From: Actinoplanes oryzae | Lineage (GTDB): Bacteria > Actinomycetota > Actinomycetes > Mycobacteriales > Micromonosporaceae | Direction: 5' to 3' | DNA: 64,000 bases | NCBI RefSeq assembly: GCF_030757795.1 | Contig: NZ_JAUQWH010000017.1 | Span: 16,440 to 80,439, forward strand | In this document: positions 48,483 through 56,897 of the stretch, piece by piece | Layout of the letters: each line of letters starts with the position of its first letter | How positions within the stretch are numbered: position 1 is the first letter of the stretch | Made by a program: the position numbers and the translations under genes | The notes under the pieces: generated by a model | What the model saw: the letters and a program-made list of their open reading frames with translations, nothing else | Databases searched by the model: none | Told to the model about the DNA's origin: nothing

Positions 48483-49175
48483 TCAGCGGGCCAGCACCGC
48501 GGCGGAGAGCTCCGCCTCCCCGTCGGGGAACTGGCACGTCAATTGGATGCGCAATTTCTGCTTGCCGGCGACAGGGGCGTCGATCGCCGCCGGAACAGTC
48601 CGGGTCACCACGTGATTGGCGATCTGCCGGCCATCCGCGAACACCTTCACCTGCAGCGACGTCTCGTCGTCGCGCGCTTTCGTGACGCGCAGCCCGGCGC
48701 GCAGGGCGGCGTAGCGGCCGAGGAGGTCGTACTCCACCGTGCGTTCCCGGTCGCCGGACTGGCCGGTGGCGCAGGGCATGAGGAGATCCCGGTCGCGTGC
48801 TCGCACGGAGCTCCCGCCCGCCGTGGGCGTCAGTTCGGCCAGCGGCGTCGCCCGCTCGCCGGGCGTTGCCTGCTTGCTCCCGGGCACTTCCTGCCCGGCC
48901 TCGGGAGCAGCGGCTCCGGCCGTCGTACGGGTGGCCTGCACCGGGGCATCGTCGTCGGCCGGGGCGTGCGGGCGGACCCAGGCGTAATAGGCGATCACGA
49001 GCGCGACGACGGCGATGGCCACACCGAGCCCGCCGAACACCACTTGAATCCATGTGGAAACGGCGGCGGCGACCTTTCCGTCGTCCGGTTCCGGGGCGGA
49101 TTCCGTACCCGCGCGGGTTTCCTGGCGCACTTGATCTCCGACCTTCCCCGACCGTTCAGGATCGGCGTCCGCCAT
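48483..49175 (-). CDS. membrane-anchored protein with an NPCBM-like C-terminal domain
   Basis: 230 residues. An acidic cytosolic N-terminus (1-38), one membrane helix (WIQVVFGGLGVAIAVVALVI), a low-complexity linker and a C-terminal beta-sandwich. The segment RTVEYDLLGRYAALRAGL with VKVFADGRQI resembles NPCBM/NEW2 carbohydrate-binding domains. Sugar or cell-wall binding is inferred from that weak resemblance only. ATG 49175 opens the two-gene minus-strand unit. Confidence 0.72.
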   Translation of the reverse strand: MADADPERSGKVGDQVRQETRAGTESAPEPDDGKVAAAVSTWIQVVFGGLGVAIAVVALVIAYYAWVRPHAPADDDAPVQATRTTAGAAAPEAGQEVPGSKQATPGERATPLAELTPTAGGSSVRARDRDLLMPCATGQSGDRERTVEYDLLGRYAALRAGLRVTKARDDETSLQVKVFADGRQIANHVVTRTVPAAIDAPVAGKQKLRIQLTCQFPDGEAELSAAVLAR

Positions 49176-49304
49176 TTACGGTGATCGAGATCTTGCCGCC
49201 CGGGGATCGGCCGACCGGGCCGCGCGGCACATTTGTCGTCCCGGGCCCGGCGCCTTGCCGGTGACCGTTTCGGGCTACCGTGATCTTGATGAGAGGGGTG
49301 GCCC

Positions 49305-49769
49305 GTGGGGTGGACGATCGAGCAGCGCGACTGGGACGACGCTCAGGGCGAGGCGTTGCGGGCGGCGCAGCGGGCCGAGCTGGACGCGCGGTACGGGACC
49401 GATGACCACGAGCCCGGCACGCCGCCGTCGGCTGCCGACATCGACGTTTTCCTCGTCGCGACGGACGACGCCGGCGAGGCTGTCGGCTGCGGTGCGCTGC
49501 GGCGGCTCGGGCCCGGGACGGCGGAGCTCAAGCGGATGTACGTGATCCCGGCGAGCCGCGGCTCCGGCGTGGCGACCGCGCTGCTGCGGGCGTTGGAGGC
49601 GGCGGCCGTGGCGCGGGGGTGGACGACCGTGAAGCTGGAGACCGGGCCGGCGCAGCCGGAGGCGATCCGGTTCTACCAGCGGTGCGGATATCGGGAGATT
49701 CCGCTGTTCGGACCGTATGTCGGGTCGGAGCTGTCGGTCTGCTTCGAGCGCGTCCTTCCCTCCCCGTAG
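49305..49769 (+). CDS. GNAT-family N-acetyltransferase
   Basis: 154 residues. The acetyl-CoA loop is ELKRMYVIPASRGSGVATAL and the C-terminal helix is QPEAIRFYQRCGYREIP, a classical small GNAT. GTG 49305 is preceded by GAGAGGGG; TACCGT at 49276-49281 is a probable -10 with a 16-nt leader. It converges on another GNAT gene across a repeat-rich spacer. Confidence 0.87.
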   Translation: MGWTIEQRDWDDAQGEALRAAQRAELDARYGTDDHEPGTPPSAADIDVFLVATDDAGEAVGCGALRRLGPGTAELKRMYVIPASRGSGVATALLRALEAAAVARGWTTVKLETGPAQPEAIRFYQRCGYREIPLFGPYVGSELSVCFERVLPSP

Positions 49770-49920
49770 GTGCGCGGCGCGGCCCGTCGGACCGACGGCC
49801 CTTTTCCGCCCGCGTAGGTGCGCGGCGCGGCCATCGGACCGACGGCCCTGTCCGCAGCGCGGCCGTCGGACCGACGGCCCTGTCCGCGGCGCGGCCCGTC
49901 AGACCCACCGCGCTTGTCAG
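49766..49920. repeat. tandem palindromic repeat cluster between two convergent GNAT genes
   Basis: Four tandem units lie at 49766-49813, 49814-49855, 49856-49887 and 49888-49920. Each has a GCGCGGCC block; the first three contain the palindrome GCCGTCGGACCGACGGC (or a one-base variant), able to form a hairpin with a 9-bp arm. Units 1 and 2 also share GTAGGTGCGCG. Unit 4 has lost the palindrome. The cluster may act as a bidirectional transcript end or be a small mobile palindrome array. Confidence 0.7.
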
Positions 49921-50615
49921 TCCGCGTAGCTCGCCGCCGCGACCCGGCGCAGGCGGTAGCCCAGCCGCTCGTAGGTGCGCAGCGCCGGGACGTTCTCCAG
50001 ATCCACGAGCAGGCTGACCGTACGCCGCCCCGCGCTGAGCTGCGCCGTCAGCGCACCGCAGACGCGGCGGGCCAGCCCCCGGCCGCGCATGTCGGTGCGC
50101 GTGGCCACGCCGCCGATCGAGGCGACCGTGCTGGTCGACCAGGCGTCCGCGGCGACGGCGAGCAGCCGGCCGGCCTCGTCGCGCAGGCCCACCCAGCGGG
50201 TGATGCCGGTGCCGCCCGGGAGCGCGAACGAGTGCGGGTGGTGCTCCTGGAGGAAGGCGGTGATCTCGGCCTCGTCCGTCAGGTCCGCCAGCTCGTCGGG
50301 ATGCGCCCCGGCCGGCACGGGACCGCCGGTGTCCATCCAGCCGAAGGTGCCCGCGAGCCGCAGCCCCGGGATGCGCGGGACGAGATCCGCGTCACCCCAC
50401 GGGTGGAAGTCGTCGAACTCGGGCCGGATGCGCTGCAGCAGCTCACCGAGCGTCTCGGCGTCGCCCCGCACGGCGATGCGGTCGCGCCGGCCGACGTCGG
50501 GGCAGGCGACCGCCACCGCGTCGCCGAGCGACCAGGCGCGCACCCCGGCGCGGAAGTCCTGTGCCGTCCAGTGCAGCAGAGGGTCGTCACCGGGGAGGGC
50601 GCGCAGTTCGATCAC
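49917..50615 (-). CDS. GNAT-family N-acetyltransferase
   Basis: 232 residues: an N-terminal domain of about 110 residues without clear motifs, then a GNAT core with IGGVATRTDMRGRGLARRV and a C-terminal ENVPALRTYERLGYRLR. The two-part layout fits the FR47-like/two-domain GNATs. GTG 50615 is the start. The acceptor is unknown. Confidence 0.84.
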   Translation of the reverse strand: MIELRALPGDDPLLHWTAQDFRAGVRAWSLGDAVAVACPDVGRRDRIAVRGDAETLGELLQRIRPEFDDFHPWGDADLVPRIPGLRLAGTFGWMDTGGPVPAGAHPDELADLTDEAEITAFLQEHHPHSFALPGGTGITRWVGLRDEAGRLLAVAADAWSTSTVASIGGVATRTDMRGRGLARRVCGALTAQLSAGRRTVSLLVDLENVPALRTYERLGYRLRRVAAASYAD

Positions 50616-50698
50616 AAGGCGACATCATGCGCGCCCCGGACGGGTGATCGCGGGCGGGGACGGACAGACGTGAGCGGGATCGCTTGACGGCAGCTGGC

Positions 50699-51412
50699 AT
50701 GCTGCGGCTCGTGCGCCTCTCCGCCCGTACCCTCGAACAGGCCGTGTTGCGGCGACCGCTGTGGCGCCGCACGGTGCTCGCCGGCGCGCTCACGGCGGCG
50801 GCGTCCGTCCTGGTCATGGCCGGGTGCGACCTCTGGGTGCGCACGGTCGCGCATGATCATGTGTACGCCGTGAGCGACGTCCCCGCCGCCCCGGTCGCCA
50901 TCGTCCTCGGGGCCAAGGCCGACGACGAGGTGACACCGTCACCGTTCCTGGCGGCGCGGCTGGAGATCGCCCGGCAGCTCTGGGTCACCGGCAAGGTCAA
51001 GGCGATCCTCGTCTCCGGGGACCACGCCGAGTGGAGCTACAACGAGCCGGGCGCCATGCACCGCTGGCTGGTCGAGCACGGGGTGCCGAGCAGCCGGATC
51101 GTGCTGGATCACGCGGGCTTCGACACCTATGACACCTGCGCCCGGGCCAAGCGCGTCTTCGGCGTGGACCGGGCCGTCATCGTGACGCAGACCTACCACA
51201 TCGACCGCGCCGTGGCCCTGTGCCGCCAGCTCGGCGTGACGACTGACGGTGTGGGCGACGACACGGCCCGGCAGTACTTCGACTACTACCAGAGCGCGGG
51301 CCGCGAGCGGGGCGCCGTGGTGAAGGCGGTGCTCGACGTCGTGTCCGGCCGCGACCCGGTCTTCCTCGGCCCGCACGAGACCGGCGTGGAGACCGCCGTG
51401 GCGGCGAGGTGA
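50699..51412 (+). CDS. YdcF/SanA-like (DUF218) envelope protein
   Basis: 237 residues. An N-terminal anchor (about 25-45) is followed by the DUF218 domain with APVAIVLGAKADDEVTPSPF, LVSGDHAEWSYNEPGAM and VTQTYHIDRAVALCRQLG. SanA homologues influence envelope permeability and vancomycin sensitivity (family knowledge). ATG 50699 is chosen; TTG 50684 and GTG 50711 are alternatives. Its stop overlaps the next gene's start (GTGA). Confidence 0.85.
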   Translation: MLRLVRLSARTLEQAVLRRPLWRRTVLAGALTAAASVLVMAGCDLWVRTVAHDHVYAVSDVPAAPVAIVLGAKADDEVTPSPFLAARLEIARQLWVTGKVKAILVSGDHAEWSYNEPGAMHRWLVEHGVPSSRIVLDHAGFDTYDTCARAKRVFGVDRAVIVTQTYHIDRAVALCRQLGVTTDGVGDDTARQYFDYYQSAGRERGAVVKAVLDVVSGRDPVFLGPHETGVETAVAAR

Positions 51413-52290
51413 CCTCGCCCGTCCCCGGCCGTCCCGCGTCCCCCGCGGGATCCGGCGTCGCCGCGATCTCCACGGTCTACGCGGCGGAGTCGGCACGCGC
51501 GGGCGGCACCTGGTGCAGCATCATCTCCGCCCCCGGCGACGAGCCGATCGTCGAGGACCGCCCGGACCAGGTCGTCCACGGCTACAGCATCCAGAAAATC
51601 GCCTTGGCAGCCGCCGTCCTGGACAAGATCGACCGCGGCGACCTGGCCCTCGGCCACCGGGTGACCCTGACGGCTGACGACGTCATCGGCGGCAGCGGCA
51701 TCTACCACCTCCAGACCATCTGGGATGACACCGTCACCGTCGCCGGTTTCCTGACCGCGATGCTCCTGGTCTCCGACAACACGGCCGTCCGCCTCTGCGC
51801 CCGCGTGGCTCCGCCGACGGAGATCAACGCCACGCTCGCCGCGAAGGGCTTCACCCGCACCCGCGTCGAACCGGCGGGCGACCGCTTCTTCCTCGGCGTG
51901 ACAACCCCGCGCGAGACCACCGACCTCCTGACCCGCCTGGCGACGGGCGACCTGCTCTCGCCCGCGTCGACCACCTTCATGCTGAGCATCCTGCGCTCGG
52001 CCGGCGGCTACCACGACGGCGTACGCCGGACAATGTCCAGCGTGGACCGGCACCGGGTGGCCACCAAGCACGGCGCCGACTTCGACACCACCGGCGCGGC
52101 CCGGCACGAGGCAGGCATCGTCTTCGCCCCGGACGGCCGGCCCCGCCTCACGTACGCCATGTTCGCCCGGGCCCTCCCCGACCACGACAACTACGGCGCC
52201 ACCCACCCCGCCGTCGAGGCCCACGCCGCGATCGGCCGCACGATGCTCGGCCACCTCCCGCCCGCCCCCGCCGGGCCCGGCACGGCCTGA
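51409..52290 (+). CDS. class A beta-lactamase-like serine hydrolase
   Basis: 293 residues. The active-site motifs are Ser60-x-x-Lys63 (YSIQK), Ser122-Asp-Asn (VSDNTAV) and Lys220-His-Gly, where most class A enzymes have KTG or KSG. It has no signal peptide or lipobox, unusual for a beta-lactamase, so it should be cytosolic unless exported otherwise. GTG 51409 overlaps the stop of the SanA-like gene, so the two are coupled. It could be a true beta-lactamase, a DD-peptidase relative or an esterase. Confidence 0.8.
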   Translation: MTSPVPGRPASPAGSGVAAISTVYAAESARAGGTWCSIISAPGDEPIVEDRPDQVVHGYSIQKIALAAAVLDKIDRGDLALGHRVTLTADDVIGGSGIYHLQTIWDDTVTVAGFLTAMLLVSDNTAVRLCARVAPPTEINATLAAKGFTRTRVEPAGDRFFLGVTTPRETTDLLTRLATGDLLSPASTTFMLSILRSAGGYHDGVRRTMSSVDRHRVATKHGADFDTTGAARHEAGIVFAPDGRPRLTYAMFARALPDHDNYGATHPAVEAHAAIGRTMLGHLPPAPAGPGTA

Positions 52291-52321
52291 CGAGACTCCG
52301 TCGATCTCCCCCTCGGCCGGA

Positions 52322-52385
52322 CAGCGGGACAAGCCGGGCCGATGGAGGGCGGACGGCGGGACAAGCCGGGCCGATGGAGGGCGGA
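52322..52385 (+). repeat. two 32-bp tandem direct repeats
   Basis: Units at 52322-52353 and 52354-52385 differ at one base (A at 52323, G at 52355). Each contains GCGGGACAAGCCGGG followed by CCGATGGAGGGCGGA. They lie in the 183-bp gap between the beta-lactamase-like gene and the M28 peptidase gene, about 90 bp before the latter's start. No reading frame uses them. Confidence 0.85.
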
Positions 52386-52473
52386 CTGCGCCGGCGAAGG
52401 AACCATCGCCACATGTGACAAATACATCGATGGGCGTGGACTTCCGTGCCGGGTTCGACAAGCATGGGGTGGT

Positions 52474-53955
52474 ATGACGGAACGGGGTTCTTCGTCCACC
52501 CGCCGGGCTTTTCTCACCGCGACGGCGGCCGCTGCGGCCGTGCCGGCGCTCGGGTCCCCAGCCGCCGCAGCGAGCCGGCCACCGACCAGTGACGGCCGGG
52601 CACCGACCGGTCCGGGCGGCCAGGGCGGCGCAGGCGGGCAGGACAGCGGCGGGCAGGGCACCGGCGCCGGCCCGGTCAAGCAGGCCCCCGCCCCCGAGCT
52701 CAGGGCCATTCTCAAGGAGATCGACCCGCACCGCATCGAGACCATCGTCACGCGCCTGGCCGCCTTCGGCACGCGGCACACCCTGTCCAGCCAGGACGAT
52801 CCCGTACGCGGCATCGGCGCCGCCCGCGACTGGATCCACGAGCAGCTGCGGAAGTACGCGGCGGCGTCGCAGGGCCGGATGACCGTCGAGCTGCAGTCCT
52901 ACGTGCAGGAGCCCGCCCCGCGCATCCCCACCGCGACCCGGATCACCAACGTCGTGGCGACCCTGCGCGGCACCGAGGAGCCGAACCGGGTGTACGTCGT
53001 CACCGGGCACTACGACTCGCGGGCCAGCGATGTGCTGGACGCCACCAGTGACGCGCCCGGCGCCGACGACGACGCCTCCGGGGTCGCCGTGATCATGGAG
53101 CTGGCTCGGGTCATGGCGCGGCGGCCGACGCGGGCGACCGTGGTGTTCGCCGCCGTGGCCGGGGAGGAGCAGGGCCTCTACGGGTCCGATCATCTCGCGC
53201 AGCAGCTCAAGGACGCGGGCGCCGACGTGCAGGCGATGGTCAGCAACGACATCGTGGGCACCGGCGACGCGCACGACGGGACGCCGGCTGATCCGCGTAC
53301 CGTCAGGCTGTTCGTGGAGGGTGTGCCCACGGCCGAGACGCCCGCGCAGACGACGACCCGGCAGTCGGTCGGGGGCGAGAACGACGGGCCGTCGCGGCAG
53401 CTGGGCCGCTTCGTGCGGGACGTCGCGGAAAACCCGCAGACCGGCATGGCCGTCCGGGTCGTGTGGCGCCGGGACCGCTATCTGCGCGGCAGCGACCACA
53501 TCTCGTTCCTCGAGCGCGGCTGGCCGGCGGGGCGCTTCACCGAGCCGCGGGAGAACTTCGCGCACGAGCACCAGAACGTGCGCGTCGAGGACGGGATCCA
53601 GTACGGGGACCTGGTCGAGTTCTGCGACTTCCGCTACATCGCGCGCGTGGCCCGGGTGAACGCGGCGGCGCTGTGGTCGCTGGCGCAGGCGCCAGGGACG
53701 CCGAAGGGTGTGGTCATCGACACCACGCAACTGACGAACGAGACGACGTTGCGCTGGGCGGGCGGGCAGGGCACACCCGCCGGCTACGAGGTGCTGTGGC
53801 GGGAGACGACGGCGCCCGACTGGCAGCACGTCCTGCCCGTGGGCGACATCACCACGGTCACGGTCGACCTGTCGAAGGACAATGTCTTCTTCGGCGTACG
53901 GGCGGTGGGGCGCACCGGGCTACGCAGCCCCGTCGCCGCTCCCAGCCCGGGCTAG
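52474..53955 (+). CDS. secreted M28-family zinc aminopeptidase
   Basis: 493 residues. A Tat-type signal (SSTRRAFLTATAAAAAV) is followed by a Gly/Pro linker and the M28 domain: VTGHYDSR (His about 179), APGADDDASG, GEEQGLYGS and the late His in SDHISFLE supply the two-zinc site. The last about 90 residues (TLRWAGGQGTPAGYEVLWR) look like a fibronectin-III-type module. ATG 52474 follows GGGGTGG. No pro-peptide is obvious. Confidence 0.92.
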   Translation: MTERGSSSTRRAFLTATAAAAAVPALGSPAAAASRPPTSDGRAPTGPGGQGGAGGQDSGGQGTGAGPVKQAPAPELRAILKEIDPHRIETIVTRLAAFGTRHTLSSQDDPVRGIGAARDWIHEQLRKYAAASQGRMTVELQSYVQEPAPRIPTATRITNVVATLRGTEEPNRVYVVTGHYDSRASDVLDATSDAPGADDDASGVAVIMELARVMARRPTRATVVFAAVAGEEQGLYGSDHLAQQLKDAGADVQAMVSNDIVGTGDAHDGTPADPRTVRLFVEGVPTAETPAQTTTRQSVGGENDGPSRQLGRFVRDVAENPQTGMAVRVVWRRDRYLRGSDHISFLERGWPAGRFTEPRENFAHEHQNVRVEDGIQYGDLVEFCDFRYIARVARVNAAALWSLAQAPGTPKGVVIDTTQLTNETTLRWAGGQGTPAGYEVLWRETTAPDWQHVLPVGDITTVTVDLSKDNVFFGVRAVGRTGLRSPVAAPSPG

Positions 53956-54627
53956 CGCCCAGGTGCGCGCGTCGTCGAGATAGCGCTCGACGCGCAGATC
54001 GGCCGCCGTCACCGCCTCCTCGAACTGCGCGCGGGTCAGCGGCCGGGACAGGAACACCTGCTGCCACTCAGCGTCCGGGAAGACGTACTCCGCGTGCATC
54101 TCCCGGACCCCGTCGCCGAGGTCGACGGAGGCCGTGATCCGCGCGACACCGTCGAGCAGCGGCCGTTCCCGCGGCACCTGGGTGTGCCAGCCCTCGCCCT
54201 CGCGCTGGATCACCACGGCGCCGCCGGGGGCCACGTGCCGGCGGCAGGTCGCGAGCAGCCCCTGCCGCACCGCCGGATCGCCCGCGTGCACCAGGAACGA
54301 CGCGAGCAGCACCACGTCGAACGTCCGGCCCAGCTCCAGCCGCTCGATCGGGCTCCGCACGGTGTCCCGCGCCCCGGTCACCTCGGCGAGCATCGCGGCG
54401 CTCTCGTCGACCGCCGTCACCTCGAAGCCCAGCGCGGCCAGCGGCCTGGTCATCCGGCCGACGCCGCAGCCCAGCTCGAGCAGGGTCGCCGGGGGCGGGA
54501 CGGCCGCGGCGACGATCTTCGGCGAGTCGTCCGGGGGCAGCCGCTTGTAGAGCTCCACCGCGCAGCCGTCGGGCGTGATGTCGCCGGGGCCGCTGCCGGA
54601 GTAGCCGGGCCGGTACGTGGTCGTCAT
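53920..54627 (-). CDS. class I SAM-dependent methyltransferase
   Basis: 235 residues. Motif I is LLELGCGVGRMTRPLA, motif II VTAVDES, and FDVVLLASFLVHAGD marks the post-motif strand. The substrate is unknown. On the minus strand TAGTGT (54639-54634) lies 6 nt before ATG 54627, so the mRNA is leaderless. It overlaps the M28 gene by 36 bp at its 3' end and shares a 29-bp promoter region with the divergent BNR-repeat gene. Confidence 0.9.
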   Translation of the reverse strand: MTTTYRPGYSGSGPGDITPDGCAVELYKRLPPDDSPKIVAAAVPPPATLLELGCGVGRMTRPLAALGFEVTAVDESAAMLAEVTGARDTVRSPIERLELGRTFDVVLLASFLVHAGDPAVRQGLLATCRRHVAPGGAVVIQREGEGWHTQVPRERPLLDGVARITASVDLGDGVREMHAEYVFPDAEWQQVFLSRPLTRAQFEEAVTAADLRVERYLDDARTWALARAGSGDGAA

Positions 54628-54656
54628 GCGGCCACACTATTCGCTACGGTTCGATC
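54628..54656. promoter_or_regulatory. symmetric divergent leaderless promoter
   Basis: Only 29 bp separate the two start codons. TAGTGT on the minus strand (54639-54634) and TACGGT on the plus strand (54645-54650) are back to back, 5 bp apart, and each lies exactly 6 nt before its own start codon. The -35 regions must fall inside the opposite gene. Expression of the two genes must be mechanically linked. Confidence 0.75.
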
Positions 54657-55619
54657 GTGTTCCCCACCGTGACCGTCGCGCACGCCGAGCCCGGCCTGCT
54701 CGCCCACTTCCCCGACCTCGTGCGGCTGCCGGACGGCACGCTGCTGGCGACCTACCGCGAGGGCGCGGGGCACGTGCGCTCCGACGGCCGCATCCGCGTC
54801 GTGGACAGCACCGACGGCGGGCGGACGTGGGGGCGCCCCCGCACGGCGGTGGACGGGCCCTGGGACGACCGCGACCCCAAGCTGGCGGTGCTCGCCGACG
54901 GGTCGGTGCTGCTCAGCTGGTTCGTGCTCGACTGGGCCACCGAGCCGCACACCGACCTCGGCACCTTCGTGCGCCGCAGCACCGACGGCGGCGTGACCTG
55001 GGGCGACTCCGTGCAGGCGGGCGAGACGGCGTCGCACGGCGCGGCGGTCCAGCTCCCGGGTGGAGACCTGCTCCTTCCCTTGTACGGACGGCAGCCCGGC
55101 GGCACGTGGGAGCAGGCGACGGTCGCGCGCAGCACCGACGGCGGCGCCACATGGACGGTCTCGGTGCTCGCGGCGCGCGAGGGGGTGAACTTCCAGGAGC
55201 CCACGCTGACCGTGCTGGGCAGCGGCGAGGTGGTCGCCCTGATCCGCACGACCGGTGACGTGGCGTGGATCGCCCGCTCCGCCGACGAGGGTCACACGTG
55301 GAGCGCCGCCGAGCCCACGGACCTGCCGGCGTCCTCGCACCACGCGCTGCTGCTGGGCTCCGGCGAGGTGCTGGTCACGTACGGGGATCTGTCGAAGCGT
55401 TTCTCGTCCCGGCGCGAGACCGTGGGCCGGATCGTGCGCCGGCCGGAGGGTCCGTGGGACGGCTACCCGGACGTGCAGCTCTACGACTCGGGCCACCACG
55501 ACCAGGCGAACCCGTCGAGCGCCGAGGTGGCGCCGGGCCGCTTCCTCACGCTGGGGTTCGACGTCCCGGCGGCCACGGTGGTGGGAGTTTTCAGCGGCGC
55601 GCCCGACTTTCCGGCGTAG
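54657..55619 (+). CDS. BNR/Asp-box sialidase-like beta-propeller protein
   Basis: 320 residues with four Asp boxes: STDGGRTWG, STDGGVTWG, STDGGATWT and SADEGHTWS, spaced as in six-bladed exo-sialidase propellers. FPDLVRLPDGTLLATYREG resembles the catalytic-face start. No signal peptide is present, so an extracellular sialidase role is doubtful. GTG 54657 is 6 nt after TACGGT. Its TAG stop at 55617-55619 forms part of the next gene's -10. Confidence 0.85.
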   Translation: MFPTVTVAHAEPGLLAHFPDLVRLPDGTLLATYREGAGHVRSDGRIRVVDSTDGGRTWGRPRTAVDGPWDDRDPKLAVLADGSVLLSWFVLDWATEPHTDLGTFVRRSTDGGVTWGDSVQAGETASHGAAVQLPGGDLLLPLYGRQPGGTWEQATVARSTDGGATWTVSVLAAREGVNFQEPTLTVLGSGEVVALIRTTGDVAWIARSADEGHTWSAAEPTDLPASSHHALLLGSGEVLVTYGDLSKRFSSRRETVGRIVRRPEGPWDGYPDVQLYDSGHHDQANPSSAEVAPGRFLTLGFDVPAATVVGVFSGAPDFPA

Positions 55620-55629
55620 CTTGGGGGGC

Positions 55630-56388
55630 ATGCTCCTGACGATCGTGGCGGACTACGGTGTCGGTGACCTGGCCTTCGCGGAGGTGCGGCAGCGGTTCGC
55701 GAGCCTGCTGCCCGGCGCCGACGTGGCCGCGATCCCGGTGCCGCCCTTCGACACGGTGAGCGCCGGCTTCTGCGTCGCGCAGCTGGCCTTCGGGCAGGGC
55801 CCCGCCGACCGCGTGATCTACGCCAACGTCGCGCCCCGCCAGGACGAGGACGAGCCCCGCGAGGACAACGCCGGCGAGCGCCTCGTCACCGCCCGCCTGG
55901 ACTCCGGCGTCCTGGTCGTCGGCGTGGCGGCCGGCGCCAGCCTGTCGTTCCTGGCCGACGCCGGTGTCCCGCTCCGCGCCGTCGCCGTGGCCGACGCCGG
56001 CTCCCAGTTCCGCTCCCGCGACGTCTTCCCCGACGCCGTCGCCGGCCTGGTCCACGGCGACGACGGCCTGCTCGGCGACCCCGTGACGGTCGCCCCGGCG
56101 CCCGAGCGCGCGGTCGTCTACACCGACGGCTACGGCAACCTCAAGACCACCTGGCACGAAGCACCGGCCGAGACCGGCACCACCGTCCGCGTCCGCATCG
56201 GCGCCACCACCGCGGACGCCATGGTCAGCGACGGCGTCTTCACCGTCCCGGCCGGCACGGTCTCCTTCGCCCCGGGCAGCTCGGGCTGGTCGGGCCGCCC
56301 CTGCTACGAGCTCTTCGCCCGCGGCGGCAACGCGGCCGAGCTCTTCGGCCACCCGGCCGCGGGCACCCCGGTCGAGATCGTCACCTGA
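55630..56388 (+). CDS. SAM hydrolase / SAM-dependent halogenase family protein (DUF62-like, divergent)
   Basis: 252 residues. The start TIVADYGVGD corresponds to the family's DFG-x2-D opening, GSQFRSRDVFPDAVA to the middle block and YTDGYGNLKTTW to the C-terminal SAM-contact strand. The usual VVDPGVG stretch is replaced by YANVAPRQDEDE, so catalysis is uncertain. TAGCTT at 55617-55622 lies 7 nt before ATG 55630. The 3' end overlaps the truncated SDR gene by 8 bp. Confidence 0.78.
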   Translation: MLLTIVADYGVGDLAFAEVRQRFASLLPGADVAAIPVPPFDTVSAGFCVAQLAFGQGPADRVIYANVAPRQDEDEPREDNAGERLVTARLDSGVLVVGVAAGASLSFLADAGVPLRAVAVADAGSQFRSRDVFPDAVAGLVHGDDGLLGDPVTVAPAPERAVVYTDGYGNLKTTWHEAPAETGTTVRVRIGATTADAMVSDGVFTVPAGTVSFAPGSSGWSGRPCYELFARGGNAAELFGHPAAGTPVEIVT

Positions 56389-56890
56389 GCCCGGTGCTCC
56401 TGCTCACCTTCTCCCAGGTGCGCAGCTCCCGCCCCCGCTGCCCGTGCGTGGCGGCGATCGCGTCCACGGCATCGTCCCCGAGTGCCAGCCGCAGCGGCGG
56501 CTCCGGGCTGCCGAGCACCTCGACGATCGCCTCGGCGGCACGGCGCGGATCACCCGGCTGGGTGCCGTCCATCCCGTCGACCGCCCGCCGCGTCGGCCCG
56601 ACCGACGTCTCGTACGCATCGAGGCGCCGCGACCGGTGCAGGCGCCTGCCCCCGAACTCGGTGCGGAAGGCGCCCGGCTCCACGATCAGCACCCGGATCC
56701 CGAAGGGCGCGACCTCCCCGGCGAGCGCCTCGGAGAGACCCTCCAGCGCGAACTTGGCCGCGCAGTAGGCCCCGTAGCCGGGCACCGACACCTGGCCGCC
56801 CATCGAGCTGACCTGCACGATGGCGCCGCCGCCCCGCGCCCGCAGGACCGGCAGGGCCGCCTTCGTCACGGCGACCGCCCCGAAGAACAT
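56381..56890 (-). pseudogene. truncated SDR oxidoreductase (N-terminal half deleted)
   Basis: About 170 codons remain. They run from MFFGAVAVTKAALPVLRA through IVQVSSMGGQVSVPGYGAYC, AAKFALEGLSEALAGE and VEPGAFRTEF, i.e. the catalytic Ser-Tyr-Lys half and C-terminus of a classical SDR. The N-terminal cofactor domain with TGxxxGIG, about 100 residues, is missing. Upstream the frame runs into the opposite strand of a LysR remnant. It can be opened only by a TTG at 56914 inside that remnant. I read it as a gene cut by deletion. Confidence 0.8.
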
Positions 56891-56897
56891 GCGCTCG

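Noticed and set aside
52410..52417. CACATGTG palindrome upstream of the M28 gene
   Set aside because: Too short to separate from chance and no promoter elements align with it.
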